This document shows, one piece after another, positions 19,201 through 26,680 of a stretch of 64,000 bases of DNA. The stretch lies in the NCBI RefSeq assembly GCF_900187975.1, contig NZ_FZPC01000001.1, positions 124,001 through 188,000 of the forward strand. The letters run 5' to 3'. Position 1 is the first letter of the stretch. Every line of letters starts with the position of its first letter. A program made the position numbers and the translations under genes. The notes under the pieces were generated by a model that saw only the letters and a list, made by a program, of their open reading frames with translations, searched no databases and had not been told where the DNA came from. The stretch comes from Pseudomonas delhiensis (lineage in GTDB: Bacteria; Pseudomonadota; Gammaproteobacteria; Pseudomonadales; Pseudomonadaceae).

Positions 19201-20426
19201 TGTCTTGGCTCCTCGAGCTGGGCGCTGGACGTGCGGCGGATGAGCAGCGCCATGGATGCGTTCAGGCGGAACTGCGGGTCGTCGAGGGACTGGCCGCTCA
19301 ACGACTCGATGCGCGCGATCCGCTGGTTCAGGGTGTTGCGGTGGATGCCCAGGCGCTGGGCGGCGCGCAGGGCGTTGCCTCCCTCCTGGAGCAGGGCGTC
19401 GAGGGTGTCGACCAGCAGCTGCGGCTGCTTGCGCCCCGGCGCCAGCAGGGCGCCGAGGGTGTCGTGGAGGAACTGCTCGATCACCGTGCGATCGGGAATG
19501 GCCCGCAGCAGGCGCAGCACGCCCAGCTCGCGGTAGTCGCAGAGGCCGCCCGGCGGGCGCAGCCCCTCGGCCACCTCCAGCGCCTGGCGCGCCTGCAGCA
19601 GCGCGCGGGGGAAGTCGGCGCAGTCCGCGGCGGGCGCCGACAGGCCGAGGTAGGCGCGCAATGGCAGCTCCCGCGCCAAAGTCGCCGCCAGGCCCAGCAG
19701 GGCATCGCGCCCGCAGGCCTGCTCGCAGTCGGCCAGCAGCAGCACGAACAGGTCGCCCTGGACGAGGGTCGGCAGCGCGTCCGGCAGGTTGCGCTGCCAG
19801 TCCTCCAGGCGGTCGAGCAACTGCTGGCGGTACAGCTGCAGGCGGCGCTCGGCCTCCTCCGGGGCGTGCTCGCGGAACAGCCGGTCGATGCCGGCCAGGC
19901 GCAGCGCCACCAGGCGCCGTGGCGCCTCCAGCGGCAGCTGCAGGTGCCCGGCGCGGCGGCGGACGATGGCCAGGCTCGGGCAGTCGCCGCTGAGCAGCTG
20001 GCCGAGGATGTCGCGCCGCGAGTGCTTCACCTGGGTCATCTGCACCAGGGCCGTGCCGATCAGGTGGGTGACGACGACCATCTTCAGCGCGTAGGGCTGC
20101 TCGATCAGCGGCAGGCCCTCGCGCTCGGCCAGTTCCACCAGCGCCTCGGGGATGCGCTGGATGAACTCGTCGCCGGTGAGGATCACCAGCCCGGCGATGC
20201 CGCAGGCGACGCCCTCGCGGGCCAGGCGCAGCAGGTTGGCCTCGTCGCGCGGGTGGTTGATGCCGGTGACGAATACCAGCTCGCCCCCCATCACCCACTC
20301 GGCGATGCCTTCGTTCTCCGCCACGTAGGACCAGCGCACGCTGCGCCGCAGGTTGCGCGCGCCGGCCCGCAGGGTCAGGCTCTCCAGCCCCGGCAGGCGG
20401 AGGATTTCCTCGACGCTCAGGCTCAA
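19197..20426 (-). CDS. PucR-family transcriptional regulator
   Basis: A 409-residue regulator with an N-terminal purine-catabolism (PucR) domain, about residues 1-125 (for example EWVMGGELVFVTGI), a middle GGDEF-like fold and a C-terminal HTH_30 (LRAAQRLGIHRNTLNQRI, near residues 350-370). The most likely start is TTG at 20426, which overlaps the TGA of codB (TTGA at 20423-20426); no in-frame ATG would preserve the N-terminal domain. It lies between permease and deaminase, which suggests control of cytosine use, perhaps of its own operon. Its ligand is unknown. Confidence 0.85.
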   Translation of the reverse strand: MSLSVEEILRLPGLESLTLRAGARNLRRSVRWSYVAENEGIAEWVMGGELVFVTGINHPRDEANLLRLAREGVACGIAGLVILTGDEFIQRIPEALVELAEREGLPLIEQPYALKMVVVTHLIGTALVQMTQVKHSRRDILGQLLSGDCPSLAIVRRRAGHLQLPLEAPRRLVALRLAGIDRLFREHAPEEAERRLQLYRQQLLDRLEDWQRNLPDALPTLVQGDLFVLLLADCEQACGRDALLGLAATLARELPLRAYLGLSAPAADCADFPRALLQARQALEVAEGLRPPGGLCDYRELGVLRLLRAIPDRTVIEQFLHDTLGALLAPGRKQPQLLVDTLDALLQEGGNALRAAQRLGIHRNTLNQRIARIESLSGQSLDDPQFRLNASMALLIRRTSSAQLEEPRQ

Positions 20427-21682
20427 GCGCGCGGCTCCGCCACGCCGGCGCGGGCGCGGGCGATTTCGCCGAGCATGATGTAGCAGGCCGCCGAGGCGGC
20501 GATGCCCACCAGCGGGGCGATCCACGGCGAGGCGTAGGCCAGCGCCGCGCCCACCGCGTAGGACACCAGGCCGGCGACGTTGAACGCCGGGATGTGCGGG
20601 CCGACCAGCGCCGGGTAGTTGCCGCGGTGGCGGTGCCAGAAGTCGGCCATGATCACCCCGCCCAGCGGCGGGATGATCGAGCCCAGCAGCACCAGGAAGG
20701 GAATCAGCCACTCGTACATGCCGCCGATGGCCAGGACGATGCCCACCCCCGCGGCGAGCAGCGTCATGCTGCGCCGGCGCTCGCTGCGCACCAGGTGGCA
20801 GGCCGCGGCGGAGACGTTGTAGATGGTCGGGCCCTGGATGGTCCACAGGTTCAGGCAGAGCATGACCACCGCGGCGAACGACAGCCCCTGCAGGACCATG
20901 ACTTCGACGATGTCGGCGTTCTGGTAGACGATGGCGCACCAGGCGCCGGCGACTATCATCAGGCCGTTGCCGACGAGGAAGCTGATGACGCTGGCGGCCA
21001 CCGCGATGCGCCCGCTGCGCGCCATGCGCGTCCAATTGGTGGCCTGGGTGGCGCCGCTGGCGAAGGTGCCGAAGACCATGGTCACGGCGGCCGAGAAGGT
21101 CATGCCGGTGCCCGGCTGCACCGCCAGCAGCCCGGACCAGCCGCCGGCCTTGTGGGTGGCGATGACCATCGAGGCCACCAGCAGCACGAACATCAGCGGC
21201 ACCGACACCCGCGAGAGCAGGTCCAGGCCCCGGAAGCCGATGATCGCGGTAATGCTGAAGCCCAGGCCGAACAGCACCATCAGCGGAATGGTCAGCCAGC
21301 CCGGCAGGGCCAGCATCTTCACCAGCACGATGGCCACGGTGGCGGTGCCCCAGGCGTACCAGCCCAGCTCGGCGAAGCCCAGGAGGAAGTCCGACAGCTT
21401 GCTGCCGCGCTCGCCGAAACAGAAGCGCCCCATGAGCACGGTGTTCAGCCCGCTGCGCGAGGCGATCAGGCCCAGGGCGGCGGCGTAGACGGCCAGCAGC
21501 GTGTTGCCGACGACGGCGACCCAGAGCATGTCGACGAAGTCGAAGGCCATGCCGATCTTGCCGCCGGCGAACATGGTGCCGGTGAAGAAGGTGAAGCTGA
21601 ACAGCACCATGGCGATGGGCAGCAGCCCTTTGCGCCCTTCCCTGGGCGTGGCGCTCAGGGGGAATTCACTGGGGGAACTCAT
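20423..21682 (-). CDS. codB: Cytosine permease CodB
   Basis: CodB is an inner-membrane cytosine importer of the NCS1 family. The 419-residue protein (E. coli: also 419) has about 12 hydrophobic segments and the family N-terminal blocks (FTGTMFAGGKIG, LIASRSGLNTVLMGRFCFG). The ATG at 21682 is preferred to a longer frame reaching 21904 because GGAGA lies just upstream and length fits the family. It is first in the minus-strand operon with the PucR regulator and codA. Confidence 0.93.
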   Translation of the reverse strand: MSSPSEFPLSATPREGRKGLLPIAMVLFSFTFFTGTMFAGGKIGMAFDFVDMLWVAVVGNTLLAVYAAALGLIASRSGLNTVLMGRFCFGERGSKLSDFLLGFAELGWYAWGTATVAIVLVKMLALPGWLTIPLMVLFGLGFSITAIIGFRGLDLLSRVSVPLMFVLLVASMVIATHKAGGWSGLLAVQPGTGMTFSAAVTMVFGTFASGATQATNWTRMARSGRIAVAASVISFLVGNGLMIVAGAWCAIVYQNADIVEVMVLQGLSFAAVVMLCLNLWTIQGPTIYNVSAAACHLVRSERRRSMTLLAAGVGIVLAIGGMYEWLIPFLVLLGSIIPPLGGVIMADFWHRHRGNYPALVGPHIPAFNVAGLVSYAVGAALAYASPWIAPLVGIAASAACYIMLGEIARARAGVAEPRA

Positions 21683-21993
21683 GGATGTCTCCGCGAAGTG
21701 GTTGGATGTCTGTCGGCCTGGAGCAAGGAGCGGGCCGGAAAGGCCGACGGGGAACGACGCGGAAACCTTTGAGCATGACGAACACCAAGCGATGTTCAGA
21801 ATGCACACTTCCCAAGGGAAATATGCCGCCGCGTGCCTGCTCAAATGTGCATTATGCGGCTTTTCGAGGCAGAAGGCAGCGCCCGGCGCACCAAATCCGC
21901 GCAACCTTGACCCAGGTCGCTAGCGCGGCTCGAAGTCGTTCGAAGACCGGCGGATTTGCTAGGCTGCTGCGCAAGTCCCCGCTGGAAGCGCCC
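21683..21993. promoter_or_regulatory. Divergent control region between codB and the 21994 gene
   Basis: A relatively AT-rich patch at about 21780-21860 contains an 8-bp inverted repeat, AATGCACA at 21800-21807 and TGTGCATT at 21846-21853, about 46 bp between like positions. Between them lies TTCCCAAGGGAA at 21809-21820. The minus strand shows a CATAAT that could serve as a -10 for codB. These are possible regulator sites; assignment to the PucR protein is only inference. Confidence 0.3.
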
Positions 21994-22458
21994 ATGTTCT
22001 TCGGCATCCTCCTCATCGTCACCTGGATCATCCTCCTCTTGCGCTACCCCGCCCGCGCCCTGCCGATCTCGGCCGCGGCCCTGGTCGGCCTGGGCCTGGT
22101 GGCGGCCCTGGCGATCTGGCAGGACAGCCGCGACCAGCGCCGCCTGGAGCGCCTGGAACTGCGCATCCGCTACGCGCCGACGCTGTGCCCGGCCGAGCGC
22201 CCGCTGCGCGTCGACCTGAAGAACGGCAGCGACGCGCCGCTGCTGGAGCTGCGCTGGAAGGTCGCCGCCTACCGCCCCGGCGACACCACGGACCTCGCCG
22301 AGAACCTCTACGAGGCGCCGCGCTACCGCGGCCCCGGCGCGCTGCTCGGCGGCGATGCCTGGAGCGACTGCCTGCCGCTGCCGGCACTGCGCCCGGGCTA
22401 CCGCGCCAGCACCCTGGAGTTCCGCGCCGAGCGCATCGAGGGGCGCTTCGGCGATTGA
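21994..22458 (+). CDS. Hypothetical membrane-anchored protein
   Basis: A 154-residue protein with two N-terminal hydrophobic helices (about residues 2-15 and 20-40), followed by a charged linker and a small soluble domain with a beta-sandwich look (RYAPTLCPAERPLRVDLKN). Known homologues in Pseudomonas are, as far as I recall, annotated only as hypothetical or vaguely as transporters. I cannot assign a function. The ATG at 21994 begins at the first hydrophobic helix; upstream frame is poor. Confidence 0.75.
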   Translation: MFFGILLIVTWIILLLRYPARALPISAAALVGLGLVAALAIWQDSRDQRRLERLELRIRYAPTLCPAERPLRVDLKNGSDAPLLELRWKVAAYRPGDTTDLAENLYEAPRYRGPGALLGGDAWSDCLPLPALRPGYRASTLEFRAERIEGRFGD

Positions 22459-22533
22459 GTTCACCCGCGCGGCGCAATCCGTTAGGGTAGGCGCCGAATA
22501 CCCATGCCGCCGCGCACGCCAAGGAAAGCCGCC

Positions 22534-23364
22534 ATGCCCCAACCCGTCGCCCTGATCACCGGTTGCTCCAGCGGCATCGGCCGCGCCCTGGCCGAGGCCT
22601 TCCGCGGCGCCGGCTACAGCGTCTGGGCCACGGCCCGGCGCGACGAGGACGTGGCCGCCCTGGGCCAGGCCGGCTTCCGCGGTGTGCAGCTGGACGTCGA
22701 CGACGGCGCCGCCATCGCCCGCCTGGCCGAGCAGCTGCGGCGCGAGGCCGGCGGCCTGGACGTGCTGGTCAACAACGCCGGCTACGGCGCCATGGGCCCG
22801 CTGCTGGACGGCGGCGCCGAAGCGTTGCGCCGGCAGTTCGAGACCAACGTCTTCGCCGTGGTCGAGCTGAGCCGCGCCTGCTTCGGGCTGCTGCGCGAGC
22901 GCCGTGGGCTGGTGGTGAACATCGGCAGCGTGTCCGGCGTGCTGGTCACCCCCTTCGCCGGCGCCTACTGCGCCTCCAAGGCCGCGCTGCACGCCATCAA
23001 CGAAGCGCTGCGCCTGGAGCTTTCGCCCTTCGGCATCGGGGTGCTGGAGGTGCAGCCCGGCGCCATCGCCTCCCGCTTCGGCGCCAACGCCAACCGCAAC
23101 CTGGATGCCCTGGTGGCGGAAGGCTCGCCCTGGTGGCCGCTGCGCGAGTTCATCCGCGCCCGCGCCGGCGCCTCCCAGGACCAGCCCACCCCGGCCGCCG
23201 AACTGGCCCGCCAGCTGCTGGCCGCCGTGCAGCGCCAGCCACGCCCGCGCCTGCTGCGCGTCGGTCACGGCAGCCGCGCCCTGCCGCTGCTGGCCCGCTG
23301 GCTGCCCACCGCCCTGCTGGACAAGGCCCTGAAGAAACGCTTCGGCCTGGACGGGAGCCTCTAG
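22534..23364 (+). CDS. Short-chain dehydrogenase/reductase
   Basis: A classical SDR of 276 residues with the cofactor motif TGCSSGIG near residue 9, the NNAG block (VLVNNAGYG), the catalytic serine in IGSVSG and the YCASK active site. Substrate is not predictable. The ATG at 22534 is chosen over one at 22504 because AAGGAAAG lies just upstream and the protein then starts a few residues before the Rossmann fold. It is followed after 2 bp by a small membrane protein gene. Confidence 0.88.
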   Translation: MPQPVALITGCSSGIGRALAEAFRGAGYSVWATARRDEDVAALGQAGFRGVQLDVDDGAAIARLAEQLRREAGGLDVLVNNAGYGAMGPLLDGGAEALRRQFETNVFAVVELSRACFGLLRERRGLVVNIGSVSGVLVTPFAGAYCASKAALHAINEALRLELSPFGIGVLEVQPGAIASRFGANANRNLDALVAEGSPWWPLREFIRARAGASQDQPTPAAELARQLLAAVQRQPRPRLLRVGHGSRALPLLARWLPTALLDKALKKRFGLDGSL

Positions 23365-23366
23365 CC

Positions 23367-23744
23367 ATGCCCATCCGCACCCGCTACTACGCCCTCGCCG
23401 GCATCCTCGTCGCCATGGTCCTCAACGTGCTGCTGCGCACCCTGCTGCGCTACGGCCTGGTGCCGGTGAACCTGCTGGTGGCGCTGGCCATCGGCGCCGG
23501 CATGGCCTTCTTCTTCGCCCGCCGCGTGGGCCGCCTGCCCAGCGTCGGCGAGCGCTGGCGCCTGCTTGGCTTCTACGCCGCCGGCCTGGCCCTGCTGTAC
23601 CTGGCGCTGGTGGCCCTGGCCGCCTGGCGCAACCCGCCGGGCCACGCCGCGCTGCTGCTGTACCTGGTGAACTACCTGGTCTACCCGTTGGCCGCCTGGT
23701 GGTTCTTCCGCCCGCCGGTGCAGGCGCGCTTCCTGCCCCGCTGA
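23367..23744 (+). CDS. Small four-helix membrane protein (possibly ABZJ_00895 family)
   Basis: A 125-residue protein with four hydrophobic helices (about residues 8-27, 32-50, 68-88 and 98-115) joined by short arginine-rich loops. The pattern fits the ABZJ_00895-type family of uncharacterised membrane proteins, but I recall that family only loosely. It starts 2 bp after the SDR stop and is probably co-transcribed with it. Confidence 0.7.
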   Translation: MPIRTRYYALAGILVAMVLNVLLRTLLRYGLVPVNLLVALAIGAGMAFFFARRVGRLPSVGERWRLLGFYAAGLALLYLALVALAAWRNPPGHAALLLYLVNYLVYPLAAWWFFRPPVQARFLPR

Positions 23745-23768
23745 TCGCCACGGGGCGCCTTCACGCTT

Positions 23769-23786
23769 TTTTCACAATCTTTTCAT
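23769..23786 (+). promoter_or_regulatory. Possible Pho box upstream of tpbA
   Basis: Two heptamers TTTTCAC and TTTTCAT are separated by 4 bp, the 7-4-7 layout of PhoB sites (consensus CTGTCAT repeats). Each unit shares T.TCA with the consensus. The site is 56 bp ahead of tpbA. The match is moderate. Confidence 0.3.
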
Positions 23787-23841
23787 CCGGGCTTTATCGC
23801 CCGCCGCCTACTGTCTGCGCTCCGCCAGCCAGGAGGCCGCC

Positions 23842-24513
23842 ATGCGCCGCGCCCTGCCCTTCCCGGCCCTGCGCCGCTGCCTGCTCGCCCTCGCCCTCGC
23901 CGCCGGGGCGGCCCACGCCGACGAGCGCCCCGCCGACTGGGCGCAGCCGGTGGACAAGTCGTTCAACCTCTACCGCATGTCGCCCACCCTCTACCGCAGC
24001 GCCCTGCCCGACGGCCAGGACCTGCCGCTGCTGCAGCAGCTGGGCGTGCACACGGTGCTGAGCTTCATCAAGGACGACGACAAGGCCTGGACCGGCGCCG
24101 CGCCGCTGCAGGTCCTGAGCTTCCCGACCCACGCCGACCGCGTCGACGACGCCGACGTGATCCGCGTGCTCAATCTGCTCCAGGCCGCCCAGCAGCAGGG
24201 CCCGGTGCTGATGCACTGCAAGCACGGCAGCGACCGCACCGGGCTGTTTTCCGCCATGTACCGCACGGTGGTCCAGGGCTGGAGCAAGGAAGACGCGCTC
24301 AGGGAAATGCGCGAAGGCGGCTTCGGCAGCGCCGACGACATGGCCGACGCCGTCCGGTACGTGCAGAACGCCGACGTCGCCGCCATCCGCCAGGCCATGG
24401 CCGAGGGCCGCTGCAGCCCCAGCCCGTTCAGCCTGTGCCACCTGCGCGGGCTGGTGGAGGTGCCGGTGGCCCCGGCGCCGGTGAGCGTCGCCCAGGCCCA
24501 CCCGGCCAGCTGA
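23842..24513 (+). CDS. tpbA: Periplasmic tyrosine phosphatase TpbA
   Basis: A dual-specificity/tyrosine phosphatase of 223 residues with a signal peptide ending AHA (near residue 30). The P-loop HCKHGSDRTG is at residues 125-134, with C126 the nucleophile and R132 the phosphate ligand; the acid-loop aspartates are in THADRVDD. The blocks YRMSPTLYRSALP and SFIKDDD closely match P. aeruginosa TpbA as I remember it. There, TpbA lowers c-di-GMP by acting on the periplasmic part of the cyclase TpbB and so restrains Pel-dependent biofilm. That role is transferred by homology; no tpbB is in this window. Confidence 0.85.
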   Translation: MRRALPFPALRRCLLALALAAGAAHADERPADWAQPVDKSFNLYRMSPTLYRSALPDGQDLPLLQQLGVHTVLSFIKDDDKAWTGAAPLQVLSFPTHADRVDDADVIRVLNLLQAAQQQGPVLMHCKHGSDRTGLFSAMYRTVVQGWSKEDALREMREGGFGSADDMADAVRYVQNADVAAIRQAMAEGRCSPSPFSLCHLRGLVEVPVAPAPVSVAQAHPAS

Positions 24514-24576
24514 AAGCATTCACCTGCCGGCCCGCGGTGCGCTAGGCTGGGGCTTTTCCCCCGCGACAGGCTTGCC

Positions 24577-25464
24577 ATGACCTCCCCACGCTTCAGCGCC
24601 GTCACCCACACCCGCCTCATCGACCACGCCGGCCTGGATGCCTTCTGCGCCGGCTACGACGGCTTCATCCTCGACCTCTGGGGCGTGCTGATGGACGGTG
24701 CCGAGGTCTTCCCCGGCGCCCTCGCCTGGCTCCGCCGGCGCGCCGCCGAGTGCCGGCCGGTGTGGTTCCTCAGCAACGCCTCGCGCAGCGTCGCGGAAAT
24801 GGCCGACATCCTGGCGCGCCTGGGCGTGCCGCGCGAGCTGTACACCGGCATCACCACCTCCGGCCAGTTGGCCATCGACGCCATCGAGCACGATGCAGGG
24901 CTGCAGGACGGCGGCATCTACATCGCCGGCGTGGGCGATGCCCTGGAAACCTGGCCGAAGCACATCCGCGAGCGCTTCGATGCGGATATCCACAAGGCCA
25001 GGGCGATCCTCGGCGTCGGCAGCTTCCCCCAGGGCGAGCTGGAGGCGCGCTTCGAACCGCTGCGCCATGCCCTGGAGCTGCCCTTCCTCTGCGCCAACCC
25101 GGACCGCGTGGTGGTCTCCGCCGGGCGCACGGTGTTCGGCGCCGGCCGCCTGGCCGAGGCCTTCGCCGAGGAAGGCGGCGAGGTGCGCTGGTTCGGCAAG
25201 CCGGACCCGGCGGCCTTCCGCATCGCCGAACGGCAGCTGCAGGCCCGCGGGGTGCAGAACATCCTGTTCGTCGGCGACTCCCTGGTGACCGACGTGCCCG
25301 GCGCCCTGGCCGCGCGCATCGACACCCTCTGGCTGGCGGCCACCGGCATCCACCGCCAGGCCCTGGGCCTGCCCTTCAACGGCGAACTGGATGCGGACAA
25401 GGTACAGGCGCTGCTCGACGGCTACGCAGTCCGACCGCACTTCGCGGCGCCCGGGCTGGTCTGA
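24577..25464 (+). CDS. HAD-superfamily IIA hydrolase (TIGR01459-like)
   Basis: A 295-residue HAD phosphatase of the NagD-like IIA class. Motif I is seen as DLWGVLMDG (variant of DxDGV, near residues 33-41), motif II as FLSNASR, and motif IV with GDSLVTDVPGA near residues 234-244; a large cap lies between. The replacement of the usual DxD by DLW is typical of the TIGR01459 group, as far as I recall. Substrate is unknown. It follows tpbA after 63 bp. Confidence 0.8.
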   Translation: MTSPRFSAVTHTRLIDHAGLDAFCAGYDGFILDLWGVLMDGAEVFPGALAWLRRRAAECRPVWFLSNASRSVAEMADILARLGVPRELYTGITTSGQLAIDAIEHDAGLQDGGIYIAGVGDALETWPKHIRERFDADIHKARAILGVGSFPQGELEARFEPLRHALELPFLCANPDRVVVSAGRTVFGAGRLAEAFAEEGGEVRWFGKPDPAAFRIAERQLQARGVQNILFVGDSLVTDVPGALAARIDTLWLAATGIHRQALGLPFNGELDADKVQALLDGYAVRPHFAAPGLV

Positions 25465-25495
25465 AGCAGGGACGACAGCCGCGGGAAACCGCCTC

Positions 25496-25744
25496 ATGCA
25501 CGAATTCCTCGACCTGCTGCAATGGCCGGCGATGCTGGTCACGGTACTGGCCGCCTGGCTGGTCGGCTCGCGCGAGCGCCGGCGGCGCAAGCTCGGCTTC
25601 TGGACCTTCCTGGCCAGCAACGCCCTGTGGATAGCCTGGGGCCTGCCGGCCAAGGCCTACGCCCTGGTACTGCTGCAGCTGTGCCTGGCGGCGATGAACA
25701 TCCGCGGCAGCTACAAGAACCGGCGCAAGACGAGCGATGCCTGA
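25496..25744 (+). CDS. Small two-to-three-helix membrane protein, hypothetical
   Basis: An 82-residue protein with hydrophobic segments at about residues 8-23, 35-48 and 52-66, a basic loop (SRERRRRK) and a basic C-terminus. I do not recognise its function. The ATG at 25496 lies downstream of GGGA and gives a compact membrane protein; the frame is open further upstream into the previous gene but without good starts. Confidence 0.65.
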   Translation: MHEFLDLLQWPAMLVTVLAAWLVGSRERRRRKLGFWTFLASNALWIAWGLPAKAYALVLLQLCLAAMNIRGSYKNRRKTSDA

Positions 25745-25746
25745 GG

Positions 25747-25841
25747 CAAACGGCGGATAACGCCGTAGGCGTTATGCGCCCTACGCAATGCCCAGCCATG
25801 GCGTAGGGCGTATAACCGTTCGCGGTTATACGCCGTTTGAC
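25747..25841. repeat. Inverted pair of GTAGGGCG-family repeats
   Basis: Two units face each other (AAACGGCGGATAACGCC ... TATACGCCGTTT), with GTAGGGCG at the inner end of the second unit. The same family is at 12084, 31470, 34568, 49478-49655 and 53316. The pair lies between convergent genes. Confidence 0.85.
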
Positions 25842-25915
25842 CGTGATTCCAGGCGCGTTCCGGATCCGGCTACGGAGCACCGCCCTACCGGGCGCTGAAG
25901 CAATGGCATGGCGCG

Positions 25916-26098
25916 CTAGGCCGGCACCAGCGTCACCCAGTAGCGGGTGCGGTACAGCGCGCGGACCGGCAGGCTGCGCGAGTCGCGCAGGCCGTAGGCG
26001 GCCTGTTCGTCGGCGCCGGCCAGCCCCGAGGCCAGGCGCACGCGCCAGCCGATGGCCTGCTCGACCACGCCGTGTTCCAGCGGCTGCGCCCGGCTCAT
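25916..26098 (-). pseudogene. Remnant of a FecR-type anti-sigma regulator
   Basis: The 60-codon frame begins like a FecR cytoplasmic domain (VVEQAIGWRVRLASG, near residues 11-25) and overlaps the FecI remnant by ATGA, the usual fecI-fecR join. After about residue 34 the resemblance stops, and the last 25 residues (including YGLRDSRSL) look more like the end of a TonB-dependent receptor. A deletion from within fecR into a receptor gene would explain this. Normal FecR proteins have about 320 residues, a transmembrane helix and a periplasmic domain, all absent here. Confidence 0.6.
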
Positions 26099-26400
26099 GG
26101 GGAGAGCGCCTGGTCGCAGTGGGCAAAGGCCTGGGCCATGTACTGCTGCACCGAGCTGAGCGACACGCCCAGCTGCCCGGCGATCTGCGGGTAGGTCAGG
26201 CCGTCCGGCTGCGACAGCAGGAAGGCGCTGCGCACCTTGGGCCTGAGGCCATCGAGCAGGCGGACGAAGGTGTCCTGGGCCAGGTCGGCGGCCTGCTGGT
26301 GGCATTCCAGGCGGCGGTAGAGCCAGCCCAGCAGCCAGTGGTGGTGGCCGGCGTAGAGTTCGCCGACCTGGGAATGGGTGGAAGCGTACGGGGACGACAC
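26095..26400 (-). pseudogene. Internally deleted FecI-type ECF sigma factor
   Basis: The 101-residue frame (GTG start at 26400) has the start of sigma region 2 (LYAGHHHWLLGWLYRRL, then AADLAQDTFVRLL). It passes directly into region 4 (DGLRPKVRSAFLLS, then LTYPQIAGQLGVSLSSVQQYM). About 60-70 residues normally between these blocks, including regions 2.3-2.4 for promoter melting and -10 recognition, are missing without a frame break. It therefore cannot be a normal sigma factor. A good Fur box precedes it. A short deletion at a repeated R-L-L coding stretch is a likely cause. Confidence 0.7.
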
Positions 26401-26461
26401 GGGAGCCCTCTGCGCCAGGTGCGCGTTGCACCGGGGGTGCGCCTGTGAACACCGCTCAAAT

Positions 26462-26480
26462 ACGAAGTATTATCATTTAC
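26462..26480 (-). promoter_or_regulatory. Fur box upstream of the FecI remnant
   Basis: On the minus strand GTAAATGATAATACTTCGT matches the 19-bp Fur consensus at 12 positions, with an unbroken AATGATAAT core. It lies 62-80 bp ahead of the fecI-like start. Fur boxes are usual in front of fecI-type sigma genes, which supports the identification of the remnant. Confidence 0.7.
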
Positions 26481-26558
26481 GCAAAGATGCCACGGGCGCG
26501 CCATCCCGGCAAGGGGCGGCGATGGATGGAAAGGCATTCCCGAGCCGCGTCGACTCGC

Positions 26559-26660
26559 AGGATGGGTTGAGCGAAGCGATACCCATCGCCATGGCCACGC
26601 ACCGCGCCCTTGTAGGAGCGCGCCCTGCGCGCGAATCGCGGGCAGGGCCCGCTCCTACAG
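26559..26660. repeat. Two interspersed repeat units
   Basis: Positions 26559-26588 carry the inverted copy of the 17663-17694 unit (GAGCGAAGCGATACCCATCG). Positions 26611-26660 carry a complete TGTAGGAGCG...CGCTCCTACA palindromic unit, the same as at 17898-17947. No gene lies between the Fur box and the permease stop. Confidence 0.85.
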
Positions 26661-26680
26661 GTGTGGGAAAACGCTGGTGC

